Shown here: positions 47,868 to 59,382 of the stretch, in pieces | Position numbering within the stretch: the stretch's first letter is position 1 | Layout of the letters: the number at the start of each line of letters is the position of its first letter | Source: Lycium barbarum | Taxonomy: Eukaryota > Streptophyta > Magnoliopsida > Solanales > Solanaceae | Reading direction: 5' to 3' | DNA length: 64,000 nt | Assembly: GCF_019175385.1 (NCBI RefSeq) | Contig: NC_083344.1 | Coordinates: 59,210,782-59,274,781 of the forward strand | Program-made: the position numbers and the translations under genes | Notes under the pieces: generated by a model | What the model was told of the DNA's origin: nothing | What the model saw: the letters and a program-made list of their open reading frames with translations, nothing else | Database searches by the model: none

Positions 47868-48069
47868 AAGTGGTATCAGAGCAGTTTGTCCTCGGAATGT
47901 CTACAGGTCGTGTCTCGTAGAGTCTTGTTTGTCGGTGTGTTGTGCACCACATCTATAAACAGGAAGCTACAGGGCATTTAGGATGATACTTTCTTTGGAA
48001 TCATAGATCGTGCGATAGAGCTGTGCTATTAGGATGATTCTGATCTGACCCGTTATTGTGTTTGCAGTG
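47868..48069 (+). promoter_or_regulatory. E8 leader: primer site and hairpin
   Basis: TGGTATCAGAGC at 47871-47882 is the initiator-Met primer site. The hairpin at 47934-47953 is GGTGTG-TTGTGCAC-CACATC, followed by the conserved TATAAACAGGAAGCTACAGG. Confidence 0.9.
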
Positions 48070-49457
48070 ATGCCTCCGAAGAAGGCAGCGGCGGCCTAGA
48101 AGGGCAAGGCAAGGATGGGAGAGACTAGTCAGGCACAGCGAGCTACCCGGGCTCGTGTCTATGATTTGCCTGAGGTTGTGCCTCGTTCTGAGGGGTCCGC
48201 TACACCACCATTGGTACAGCCTGGAGCAGGTCCTTCAACAGCTCCAGAGGCCCGAGTACCCGCTCCCGAGACTCCAGCTCCTCAGCCAGGGGCGGAGGAC
48301 AGGACCCTGAGGGAGGCTGTACAGTTGCTGACCACATTGGTAGCGGGGCAGGCTCGCAGACGCGGGCGGAGGGACGATGATGATGATGACAGGCGTGACA
48401 GCCTGCGGGTTCGAGATTTCTTATTGTGTGGCCCTCCAGAGTTTTTCGGGTCTAAGCCCGATGAGGACCCCCATGACTTTATTCGGGGGATGCGGCGCTC
48501 ACTAGACTTGGTCAGGGCTTCAGAGACCGAGTCGGTCGAGTTGGCCTCGCATAGACTTCGGGATGTTGCTGCTCACTGGTATGAGTCCTGGGAGCTATCT
48601 AGGGGCGAGGGTGCTCCTCCAGCTACTTGGGAAGAGTTTGTGACTGCTTTCACCCGCCACTTTCTGCCCCCAGAGTTGCGACGGGCGCGGGCTGATCGAT
48701 TTTTACATCTGCAGCAGAGGGGTCGGAGCGTTCGTGAGTATAATCTGGAGTTTGATTCCCTGGCCCGGTATGCACCTGCCGTAGTAGCAGATATGTCCAA
48801 TCGGATGCACAGATATGTTATAGGGTTGGATCGCTATTTGATCGACGGCTGTATGACAGTGTCATTGCAGACAGATATGGATATTGCCCGACTTCAGGCT
48901 TACGCGCTGGGTATGGAGGACCGTCACAGGTCTGATTATTCTAGCAGAGGTCGGGACAGGAGGCCGCCCAAGAGGGCTAGGTCCGCGGGATATTCTGGAG
49001 ATTCTCGAGGCGGGCAGCCTCAGCAGCAGCAGACAGGCAGACAGCTTCCTCCGTCAGGCCGGAGTACTCAGTCTGGCGGTAGGAGGTTTGATAGTGCAGG
49101 ACCGCCTGGGGCCGGTCAGGGCTTTAGGGCGGCAGGTTCACAGGTGTCTAGAGGCCCCAGCCAGGCCAGACCACCCAGACCCCGTTGTTCTCATTGCGGG
49201 AAGTCTCATCCTGGGGAGTGCTATCGAGCTACTGGAGCTTGTTTTTCGTGCGGTGGTCAGGGCCATTTTATGCGAGATTTTCCGTTGGCTAGCGGTTCTG
49301 GTAGTGTGGCTCAGCCGACAGGGTCAGCCGCCGGTTCATCATCTGCTCCATCTGTTGCAGGCCCTGCAGGGCGAGGTGCGCCGACACACCGGCGGGACGC
49401 GGTCGAGGCGGCGGTGGTGTTTCAGGTTCTAGCGGTCCCTCGAACCGCATATACGCA
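48070..49457 (+). pseudogene. gag: E8 gag, broken
   Basis: The start ATG 48070-48072 (MPPKKAAAA) is followed by TAG 48097-48099 where E6 has glutamine. The frame then stays open: gag core 'FFGSKPDEDPHDFI', 'HWYESWEL', 'ELRRARADRFLHLQQ', 'EYNLEFDSLARYAP', 'DMDIARLQAYALGME', a Gln-rich linker, and two zinc knuckles (about 49190-49290). The second knuckle has lost its last cysteine (RDF instead of RDC). Near 49383-49390 two extra bases shift the frame, so the following Gly/Arg-rich linker is read out of frame. An internal ATG at 48115 could start a shortened gag. Such a protein would lack a complete second knuckle and could not be joined to pol. Confidence 0.9.
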
Positions 49458-52400
49458 TTGGCCAGCCACCAGGATCAGGAGGCTTCGCCGAATTTCGTCA
49501 CAGGTACATTACTGATTTTCTCCAGATCTGTATATGCCCTGATTGATCCTGGTTCTACCTTATCATATATTTCCCCGCTTGTTGCTAGTAAAATCGGGAT
49601 AGTGTCTGAGCCTATAGAGCCATTTGAGGTAGCTACGCCAGTTGGGGACATTGTTATAGCGAGGCATGTCTATAGGGATTGTTCTGTGACTATTTATGAT
49701 TGTTGCACTAAAGCTGATTTGATAGAGTTAGACATGCTTGAGTTTGATGTCATTATGGGTATGGACTGGTTGTCTTCTTGTTATGCTAATGTTGACTACC
49801 AGAAGAAGGTAGTCCGTTTTCAGTTTCCAGGGGAACCAGTTATAGAGTGGTTCGGGTCTACAGCATCGCCGAGGGGTAAGTTTATTTCGTACCTCAAGGC
49901 TAAGAAGATGATTCAGAAAGACTATATCTATCACTTGGTTCGTGTGCACGACACTACAGCTGAGACACCTACTATTCAGTCTGTTCCGGTCGTTAATGAA
50001 TTCCCAGATGTATTTCCTGACGAGCTTCCTGGCCTTCCGCCGGAGCGGCAGATAGACTTTACTATAGAGTTGATGCCGGATACGCAGCCTATATCTATTC
50101 CTCCGTACAGAATGGCACCGGCTGAATTGAAGGAGTTGAAGGAGCAGCTGAAAGATTTGTTAGATAAAGGCTTTATTAGACCCAGCACATCACCTTGGGG
50201 AGCGCCGGTATTATTTGTGAGAACGAAAGATGGATCACTGCGCATGTGTATCGATTACCGGCAATTAAATAAGGTGACTATTAAGAATAAATATCCCCTC
50301 CCCCGGATTGATGATTTGTTTGATCAGTTGCAGGGTGCTAAATATTTTTCGAAGGTAGATCTGCGCTCAGGTTATCATCAGGTGCGAGTGCGAGAATCAG
50401 ATATCCCGAAGACTGCTTTCAGGACCCGGTACGGGCACTATGAATTCAGAGTTATGTCTTTCGGGCTAACTAATGCTCCAGCAGTATTTATGGACCTGAT
50501 GAATCGGCTATTTCGGCCTTTCCTGGACATGTTCGTGATTGTGTTTATCGATGATATTTTGATTTATACACGGTCAGCAGAGGAGCATTCAGATCATTTG
50601 AGGACAGTACTTGGCACTCTCCGTCAACAGAAATTATATGCTAAATTTTCCAAATGTGAATTCTGGTTAACTTCTGTAGCTTTCTTGGGGCATATTGTCG
50701 GAGCAGACGGTATTCGGGACAGAATTGGCCCAGGCCTACTACTCCGACAGAGGTACGCAGTTTTCTGGGATTGGCAGGGTATTATCGCAGGTTCGTGGAG
50801 GATTTTTCGACTATGGCAGCACCACTGACGAAGCTTACTCAGAAAGCAGCAAAATTTCAGTGGACTGATGCCTGCGAGCGCAACTTTAAGATGTTGAAAG
50901 AAAGACTAGTTACGGCCCCAGTTTTGGCTCTTCCCGAGGGATCAGACGGGTATGTTGTCTATTGTGACGCCTCTGGTATTGGGATAGGTTGTGTGTTGAT
51001 GCAGCACGGTCGAGTTATAGCCTATGCTTCCCGGCAGCTCAGACCGCACGAGAAGAATTATCCCACTCATGATCTTGAGTTGGCCGCGGTGATTCATGCT
51101 TTGAAGATTTGGCGGCATTATTTATATGGGGTCCATGTCGATATTTATACGGACCATAAGAGTCTCCAGTACATCTTTAAGCAGAAAGAATTGAATTTGC
51201 GGCAGCGGAGATGGCTTGAGCTACTGAAGGATTATGACGTTGATATTCTGTACCATCCTGGGAAAGCCAATGTGGTAGCGGATGCGCTTAGCCGCAAGTC
51301 TATGGGCAGCTTGGTTGATGTACCATCTGGTAAGAGAGATTTGGTTCGTAATATTCGTCAGCTGGCCAGTCTTGGAGTTCGTTTGACAGATTCTGGAGAT
51401 TCTGGGATTTGTGTTCGTGCAGTTGCTGAATCATCTATTATTCAGGAGGTAAAGCAGCGTCAGTTTGAAGATCCTACTCTGATTCAGTACAGAGATATGG
51501 CCCTTAATAAAGCAAAGACTCCGTTTGAAATTTCGCCTGAAGGGGTATTATTGTTCGACGGCAGATTCTGTGTACCAGACGTTGCGGGCTTACGGCGGCA
51601 GATTATGGGCGAGGCACATAATGCACGGTATTCTGTTCATCCTGGTTCCACTAAGATGTATCGTGATCTCAGGTGTTTGTATTGGTGGGACGGTATGAAG
51701 AAAGATATTGCCGAGTTCGTTAGTCAGTGCCCGAATTGCCAGCAAGTTAAGATTGAACATCAGAAGCCCGGTGGATTATTACAGGAGATGGAAATTATAG
51801 CTTGGAAATGGGAGATGATTAATAAGGACTTCGTGGTTGGGTTACCGCGCACTCCACGCAGGTACGACTCTATTTGGGTTATTGTTGATAGGCTGACGAA
51901 ATCAGCCCATTTCCTTCCGGTCCGGACTACGTATTCGGCTGAGGACTATGCTAGATTGTATATCAGAGAGATAGTTAGACTTCACGGAGTCCCTGTGTCT
52001 ATTATTACTGACCGAGGTGCCCAGTTCACGGCAAATTTCTGGAGGTCATTTCAGGAGGGATTAGGGACTCAGGTGAGCCTCAGTATAGCTTTTCATCCTC
52101 AGTCCGACGGGCAGGCCGAGCGCACTATTCAGACGCTGGAAGATATGCTGCGGGCCTGCGTTATTGATTTTCGAGGAAGCTAGGATGATCACTTGCCACT
52201 TATTGAGTTTGCCTATAATAATAGTTATCACTCCAGCATTCAGATGGCACCGTACGAGGCCCTTTATGGTAGGAAATGCAGATCTCCTATTGGCTGGTTT
52301 GACGTGGGCGAAACTAAGCTGATTGGGCCAGATGTGATCCAGGAAGCAGTAGATAAGGTAAAGCTTATTCGGGAGCGATTATTGGCTGCACAGAGTCGAC

Positions 52401-52906
52401 ATAAAGCATATGCAGACAGACGACGTCGACCACTAGAGTTCCAGATTGGTGACTGGGTATTTCTGAAGGTGTCGCCTATGAAGGGTGTTATGAGATTCGG
52501 TAAAAAGGGTAAGTTAAGCCCGCGGTATATCGGGCCGTATCAGATCATTCGGAAGATAGGCGAGGTCGCCTATGAGCTAGACTTACCATCCGATTTGGAG
52601 GCCGTACACCCGGTATTTCATGTGTCTATGCTGTGAAAATGTATTGGTGATCCTTCCAGGATATTCCCAGTGGATGATATTCAGGTAACGGAGCATTTGT
52701 CTTATGAAGAGCAGCCTGTAACTATTCTGGATTGGCAGGTCAGGAGACTACGCACTAAGGAAGTGCCTTCTGTTAAAGTCCTGTGGCGCAACAACAATCG
52801 GGAAGAGATGACTTGGGAGGCGGAGGACGAGATGAAGAAGAAATACCCCCACTTGTTTCCTGCAGCCACAGGTAATTTAAGCCTTCAAATTTGTTGTATT
52901 GATTGA
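49458..52906 (+). pseudogene. pol: E8 pol: protease to chromodomain-like tail, broken
   Basis: Protease DPGS is at 49545-49556 and RT FIDD at 50544-50555. A loss of 25 bases near 50719 shifts the frame at the end of RT, and the protein resumes as '[11 protein letters not shown]' at about 50774. RNase H ([10 protein letters not shown]) and the integrase finger are intact, as is the D-35-E core (first Asp at 51827-51829, in 'INKDF' where E1 has 'INMDF'). TAG 52181-52183 replaces Trp after the integrase core. TGA 52634-52636 replaces Arg after 'FHVSML'. The tail ends '[19 protein letters not shown]' at about 52855, and the stop is at 52904-52906. No active polyprotein can come from this copy. 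Confidence 0.92.
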
Positions 52907-53004
52907 CGAATGAATTGTGTGTGCTGACTATAAAGGGAGACTCCCCCGTTATATTATAAGACTAATTTAACATTCGGGGACGAATGTTCTTAAGGGGAGG
53001 AGAA
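52907..53004 (+). promoter_or_regulatory. E8 3' spacer and polypurine tract
   Basis: The spacer contains CGGGGACGAATGTTCTTAAG, and then AAGGGGAGGAGAA (52992-53004) abuts the LTR. Confidence 0.87.
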
Positions 53005-55912
53005 TGTTATGTCCAGTGTTTTCGCATATTTGGAAATCGAGAAAAATGAATAAGACTTGTGTGTTATAAGGAAATATTTTGATTCTAGATAATATGACTA
53101 TGTTGGTTATGAAACTATTGGTGCTAAGTCATTGGGGAAGGCCGAGGGTAAATTTGGAAGTTCGGAAATTAGTTTCGGGAATTACAAAACGGGATTATAA
53201 TGAATTGGGCCAAGAAATTGGACAACAAAAAATTGAGGCCCAAGATTAGGTGGTGGCCGGCCAAGGCAAGGCCCAAGCCTCTTATTAAGTGGTCATGTGA
53301 TTTTCACATGACCCATATTTGGATATATATCAACATTTTCCTTGTAATGATCAAGAACAAATCAACACTTCAACTTTGAGCCTAAAGAAGGTCTCGGCCG
53401 AACCCAAGAAAAGAAAAAAAATTTCTCCAAGCTTTGATTCTAATCCAAAAGTCTTGTTCTTTCCATATTTGTAGAGCACTCAAGACGCTCTCCAACGGGG
53501 TACAATTAGTTTGGTGAAAGGAGCGCATTTGCGGCAAGTCGGAAATTCAAGAAAAGGTATGAATTTTGTTATTTTAATGTTATGGAATTGGTATGAATGT
53601 GTTAAGGATTGAGAATAGACGAGAATTCCGTAGTATTGATGTGTGAATAAAACCGTGGGTGTGTGTGTGTGTAGTGAAGTGGCCGTGAGCCACAAGGAGT
53701 GTAAGGCAAGGTGAAATTGATTTTGTTTAAGTTGATTAGTTGCCTCGTTGTGACATTTAGGACGTAAATGAGTGTTTAACGAATTGAGTTAGTGTTGAAA
53801 ATGATTGCGGATTATTATGGGAAAGTATATAATTTCGGTATATTTGTGTATAACATTGTATAATTATGATATTAAGGCTTTAAATGTGACTTATGGTTAT
53901 TGTTAATGAATTTGGATTGAAACAATGTAAGTTGGAATGTTCGTCGAAATTTTTGATGTTTCGGGCGAAATATGGAAAGTAAGGAACTTCTTGAAATTAT
54001 GTATAGTGTTTGGAACCTATTTGGGATATGCTTGAATAACCTTGAATGGGTGAATGAATACAATGAGGTGAACATTAGTTTGGAATTGTGAAGTTTGAAT
54101 GAAAGTTGCCAACTTTTATAGTAAAGAAGAATATGGAAGTTAGAATGGTTTAGTTGTGGTTTATGTTGTTTGTGACGTTTGGGTTGTTGTTGTTGATGTT
54201 TATTGAGCCGAGCTAACTCTCGGGGGTGTTAGATATATAGGGGAAGTGCTGCCGAAATTTCGGTAGGCAGAAATGAAGTTAATGGAATTTTTAAGCTTAA
54301 GAATCTCTAATAGGTAACTTTGACCATTTGCAGATTCTGGACGAAACGGGATTTGATTTTGGGGTGAGCATAAAACGTTCCTAAGGTATGTAAAGCTTCC
54401 CACTTCTTCTTTTGGCATGTCTTAGTATGTTAGGTTGATATCGGAACCCCGGGAGCAATTCTGCTCCTCGAAATCCGATCTAGAAAATGGCTACTATTCA
54501 TTCAATTCAATTGAAGCCTAATGTTCCTATTTTGGCTAGAAAGCAATCAAACGTCCGAAACTTATGAAAATGCAATCGGATTACTTTGAAATCTTTATGT
54601 ATGATCTTATAGACCCGAAATGTTCATAAATTATGTTCGCCACCTCGACTTGACCCGAGGTGGGCCCGCTAACCCCGAGATGCCTTATTTGTCCTACTAG
54701 GCTCTTTTTTTTTTTTGATAAGCTTCGATAAAGAATCTTCGAATTTGGAATTTATCCATTATGAAATAATGTTTTGAACACCATGAGATACTAAGTTATG
54801 TTTTGAGCCATATGTACCACTTTGGAAATATTTTGTGAAATAGACTTTCGTACTAATTAATTATTTGACTATTTTGGTTAATGAATTGACTTATGAAGTA
54901 ATCAAGTTTTGAAAGGCTATTTTGATATACAAATTGCATTGTTTGCTCACGACTCCGCTCGTGCCTTATTACGACTTCGTTCACCGGTTCCCGGGCCAGT
55001 TATGATTCGTGCGCTCTATGATGATTCGGCCGTATGCTGTGTTACGGTTCCCCGAGGCCTCGCCATAGGGCCGGGTTCCGTTTGGAGTTATGCTGTGATA
55101 TGGATGTGATGTGATACGCTCATATGTGTGTGTTCGGGGATGTACAAATATTTGAACCTTCTGGTGTTATGCTGTGTGTGGCACCAGCGTCGGAGTGGTG
55201 ACCACGTTCCTGAGATTTGCATGATTTTGTTTGCATTATGTATATATGATTTTGATAAACATTTGATATACTGTTCGGCATTTCTCTCTTTTTTATTCTG
55301 TTTGCTTTCAGTTGTGGCCTTCATTTTTGTAGTCTATGCTTTACATAATCAGTACATCTTTCGTACTGACCTCCTTTCTTCGGGGGCTGCGTTTCATGCC
55401 CACAGGTACAGACGCCGGTGATCCACCACTGTAGGCTTCACTTCTGCTATTTCGGAGTACTCCCTTGATTCGGAGTCCACTTTTGGTATATATATCTTTC
55501 GCCATGTATATATTTCTGCATATCTGACTATTTGGGTACGGCGGGGCCCTGTCCCGTCATATGATTCTGTCGGTCAGTTTAGAGGTCTGTGGACATGTTT
55601 GTGGGTTATGGTCAGTCTGTATGCTTATGTGTATATGTTGTTTGGGCGATCCCATACGCCGAGGCGGCCGGTCCGCATATGTTTATACGATGTCTTGTTA
55701 GCCCTGTGTGGCCTTTGCTGGTGTTTGCTGTGTGCAGGATCATTCTGGATAGTCCGAAAAACAAAGGAGACTCTGCCGAAATTTTTCTGGGCATTGTCTA
55801 AATTTGGAATATAGCCTTGTCGGCTTCTGCTATATATTTGAATTCGTTTGATAGATGGGTTTGGGTGCCCAGATCGGGCACTAGTCACGGCCTACGGGGT
55901 TGGGTCGTGACA
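53005..55912 (+). repeat. E8 3' LTR (2.91 kb)
   Basis: A copy of 44991-47867. It retains the upstream inverted repeat (53291-53313), palindrome 54249-54266 and mini-exon-like unit 54334-54385 (52 nt). It includes the segment around 54539-54571 that is absent from the 5' LTR. Confidence 0.94.
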
Positions 55913-55917
55913 GTATT

Positions 55918-56852
55918 TGACCAAGGATTTAAGGATCTACCATTTTTGGTATTTGAAGCTTTAAAGAACTCAAGAACTTGAAAAATGGGTCTTGTGATTC
56001 GGTTGAAATTGAAGGTTGAAACTTATTGGGTTTTGTTCTCTACATCAAAGAGAACTTAAATCCGAAATTTGAGCTAATTTGGAGTTTGTTTGAGGGTCGT
56101 TGAATTTTTGAATTATTCTTGTGTTCTTGAAGATCTTCAAATCTTCATAAGGAAGAAGACTCTCCAAAGGGCCATTTGATCCAAAAGTTATCAAATAAAG
56201 TTGTGAAAAAGTGTTTGTGGGCCCAACAAAAAAAATAAGAAATGCTTAGTCTAAATTTCTGATTTTTCAAAAAAAAAAAAAAAGTACTGTTCACTTTGCT
56301 TTTGGTTTGCATAGCGCAAGGAAATCCTGATTTCCTGAGAGCGTCCGCTTTTCATCCGCGAAGCGGAAGGAAAGCCTGATTCACTGAAGAGTTTTCGAAA
56401 AAATTTCCCAAGTGTCAAAATGGTTTGACTCTTTCCTAACTTCTTTTCTTTGATTCTTACAACTAATTAACAACTAGCAATCGACCTTATTAGTTGCTAA
56501 TTAGTTCTTGAGTCCTTTCTTTCAAGCCAATTCTTTTCGTTCTTTTCTCGTTTTACAACTTCATCGTTAATTTCTTGATTCAAGTGCGTTTGCTTTAAAT
56601 TGAGTCGTCCTTTCTTTCTTCGAGTCTAACAAGAATCCATTCCGATCTCTAGTAGAAATTGTGAACCTTGCAAGCAACCGAATCCAATTGAGAATCAACA
56701 TCGGCCTATCCAATTGAGTGGTAAAAGGCAAGAGTGTGTGAGTTCATTTGAGTGGTGCTAGCTAAGCACAAAAGAGTGTAAACACGAGTGTGGTGCTATT
56801 CCTATACTACTAACGTTGTTTTTTTGTTTTTGAGTGTTCTTAAGTTGGTACG
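55918..56852 (+). other. E7 leader, second part
   Basis: A/T-rich sequence without a supported gene, between the E8 duplication and the E7 ORF. The block 'cttcataaggaagaagactctccaaa' near 56140-56175 is also in E10 near 63796-63825, so it is family sequence and not host DNA. Confidence 0.7.
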
Positions 56853-58569
56853 ATGATGACGGTGAAGGAAACTCAAGTTTCCCCCGCGGAACCTACACTT
56901 AGTGATGTGATGGCTATGGTAATCAAATTGAGACACCTAGTGGATAACCTAGATGAAACGATGGGAAAGATAGAGAGGAGTAAGGGAGTGCAAAGTGGCA
57001 ACTCATGAGTGGAAAAAGGAGAGGATGTGTGGAGTGATGTGAGAGAGTTGCCACAAATTAAATCTAATCTTTCTACTTCTTTCCCTTGTTGTGAAGAAGC
57101 TTTTATAGGTACTCAAGGAAATGACTTGCTAAAGGAGTCTTCACGTGAAGAACTCCCATACTTGAAAGGAGTAAATGAGGACAAGACCATCTCTACGATT
57201 GGTCAAGTGAGCTTGCCATGGATAGCTCAAGGTGAAGAAAATTCATCGTGGGAACTTCAAGGTCCAATAGCTAAATTCAATACTTCCAACTCTTTGAATG
57301 GACAAGTTTGTGATGAGTGTATGAGTAGTAGCTTGTCTTTGTGTGAACTTAATGATTCTTTGCCATGTATTGATAATGTCATTATTGTAAGTGCCCCTAC
57401 ACTAGTTGATCCTATTGATGACCGAATTGATTCTTCTTGGAAGGTTGATTTGTGTCCACCTAGTGTTGGCACTTGTGATTTGAATGATAGTGCACTATCA
57501 ATTGCTAAGCGAGCTCATACACTAGTTGATCCTTTTGATGACCAAGTTGACTTCTTGTAAGATCAATTTGTGTCCACCTAGTGTTGACACGTGTGACTTG
57601 AATGGTAGTACATTGTCATGTGGTAATGATGTTAGAAAATCTTGTGAGCTTGACATACTACAAACTAGTGTTGAAATTTGTGTTGATCAACTTGCTTGTA
57701 ATGATAATTCACTACTTGAGGATCCTTGTGATGTGCTTAATGTGCCTCTAGTGAAAGTTGATTTTGATATAGTTGGTCATTTGAAAGAGTGTGACACCTC
57801 ATCTTTATTTGTTTCACGTCAAAATGAGTCCCTTGGTCTTGTCTTAGTGTCATGTTATAAGACTCAAAATTGTGATGGTGGTGTGTGTCATGTAAATAGT
57901 CATGTGAATGAAAGTATGTTGAAAGATGACGTTTGTCTTTGTGAGAATGAAATTGCATGCTTTGACTCCTCATTGTTCATGGATTACTCTATCTTAAAAG
58001 ATAATGTCTTATTTGATGCTAACATGACTATTGCAAGTGAAGTAACTAGTGGAATGTTTTGTAATATTGAAAGTGTAGCCAGTTTTGGGGACTACATGGC
58101 GTTTGAAAATCCACTATGGCATGATGGCGCTCTTCCCTATGATGGATATCTTGCTTTGGGAAATGATGATACATTTATGGGGAAGGAGTGTTTTGAAAAG
58201 GAAGGTGATTCTTGTTTACAAATTGCTACTTCTTCCTTGTGTGTTCAAACTCCTAGTAGGAAGCTAGATTTTGTTCTTGAACCTAATAGTGAGGCTACAT
58301 TTGAGGACACCATAGAGGAAGTCATTTTAAGTGACACCTTTCTTTACTATTTATTTGCATATGATGGCATTCATGTTATTGTTGAGAGTTCATTTGATGT
58401 TGGGCGAGGCTTATTGGGGTGCTTAGTTGTTGCCTTGCCCGTGATATGTGGGTATCTTTTCCTTTTGACCCCGGTGAAATCTTCACTTTGTGTGAATGGT
58501 ATCATTTTGCAATTGAGGATCATTTGTGTTTTATGCCAACTTGGTTTCTTGAAATCATTGGTTCCCTGA
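56853..58569 (+). pseudogene. E7 ORF of unknown function, one TGA and one frameshift
   Basis: From ATG 56853-56855 the frame gives a short helical, charged N-terminus ('MAMVIKLRHLVDNLDETMG'), then TGA 57006-57008. It continues in frame to TAA 57558-57560. At about 57550 a base is lost and the protein continues in another frame to TGA 58567-58569. Two copies of a segment of about 45 residues lie side by side: 'LVDPIDDRID..LCPPSVGTCDLND' and 'LVDPFDDQVD..LCPPSVDTCDLNG'. The loss lies in the second copy. The middle is rich in Cys, Asp and Ser. A hydrophobic stretch occurs around 58410-58470. I see no zinc knuckle, protease or RT. N-terminal resemblance to a gag-like coiled segment is only a guess. 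I do not recognise the protein. Confidence 0.55.
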
Positions 58570-58807
58570 GAATATCCTCATTTCTTGATCTTTGGGATAG
58601 CTAAGTTTTTAGTGCTCTACTTAAGAGCTTATTTTTCCTGAAAATGGTTGATACTTGGCTATATCAAAAATTTGTGCTTACTTGGCATGGTAGGTTGGTC
58701 CACTTTAACACTAACGCTCATCCTTTGAGGACTTGGTTTTTGTTTGTCTCTTTTATGGTTTTGCAGGGTATAGATTCGAGGACGAATCCTTTTCATGAAG
58801 GGGAGAA
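58570..58807 (+). other. E7 3' internal end with polypurine tract
   Basis: A short frame (58644 onward) reads through 'GIDSRTNPFHEGEN' over the motif GAGGACGAATCC, then GAAGGGGAGAA (58797-58807) abuts the 3' LTR. The frame may be the tail of the degenerate ORF. The purine run is the plus-strand primer. Confidence 0.7.
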
Positions 58808-59377
58808 TGATGCAAGCCGAGTTGCCTTAAGGACCGTCCCATGGAGTCAAAGTGTGGATGATAGCATGGGAGGACGGCTTGGAGATGAAAGAGCATTAAA
58901 GTGGCCCAAAGAGTAAAGGAAGGCTGTATTTGCAAAAGAGGCCACTTTCCTAATTCCAAGACTTTTATCCCCACAAGGCTAGCCAAACAAGGCCCTTGCC
59001 TCATTAATGGCATTTATGTAATAAAGTAGTGTCTTCTTTATTTCATTAGTATAAATAGCTAGTCTTTTATTTCATTAGGGAGAATTTTGATGAATTGATG
59101 AATATTTGAGTGTTTTAGGGTTATCTCTAGAGAGAGAAACTTGTGAGAGAGGCCTTTGGTAGGCTCTTGTTTATTGTGAGAGGATTGTTTGCTTGGGAAT
59201 TCAATTCCCTTGAGGTCATCCTAAGAGGTTGGTGCTATCTAGAGTGTAACTAGGAGGTCTTGGTTATTGAAGAACCTTGGTTGCCTAATTGTGCCTATTT
59301 TTGTGTTAATCTTTCTATCTTTTCTTTTCCTTTTGTTTTTCTTAATTTCTCGTTTCCGCGTATCCGTTCTTGTATCA
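58808..59377 (+). repeat. E7 3' LTR (570 bp)
   Basis: It starts TGATGCAAGCCGAG and ends CTTGTATCA. TATAAATA is at 59050-59057. The flanking CTTAA at 59378-59382 is already H pol sequence. Confidence 0.9.
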
Positions 59378-59382
59378 CTTAA

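Larger units (their letters stand above)
44991..55912 (+). mobile_element. E8: complete Ty3/gypsy Tekay-like element with broken gag-pol
   Basis: A full 10.9 kb element with LTRs 44991-47867 and 53005-55912, flanked by GTATT (44986-44990 and 55913-55917). It has primer site, leader hairpin, gag, pol, polypurine tract and all domains in Tekay/Del order. The LTRs are similar (about 98% by eye in the first 160 bases), apart from a roughly 32 base segment at about 54539-54571 that is missing at 46525 in the 5' LTR. Coding sequence carries at least five separate lesions. Confidence 0.95.
44013..59377 (+). mobile_element. E7: LARD-type non-autonomous LTR element, split by E8
   Basis: It has a 5' LTR 44013-44654, a primer site at 44658-44669 (TTGTATCAGAGC, one change from TGGTATCAGAGC), internal sequence 44655-44985 plus 55918-58807, and a 3' LTR 58808-59377. 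Flanks are CTGAA (44008-44012) and CTTAA (59378-59382), a five-base duplication with one later change, inside H pol. Removing it restores H reading 'SSL-N-IEVKERQYEDP'. No gag, RT or integrase is visible, so the class (gypsy or copia) is not certain. The GAGGACGAATCC block before its polypurine tract hints at gypsy. Confidence 0.9.

Noticed and set aside
47871..47888. Short match to tRNA-Met
   Set aside because: Only the 12-base complement of the tRNA 3' end is present, next to an LTR. It is a primer binding site, not a tRNA gene.
57009..58569. Possible host plant gene next to E8
   Set aside because: It lies between the E7 leader and the E7 polypurine tract, and all of 55918-58807 is inside E7 by LTR pairing and target duplication.
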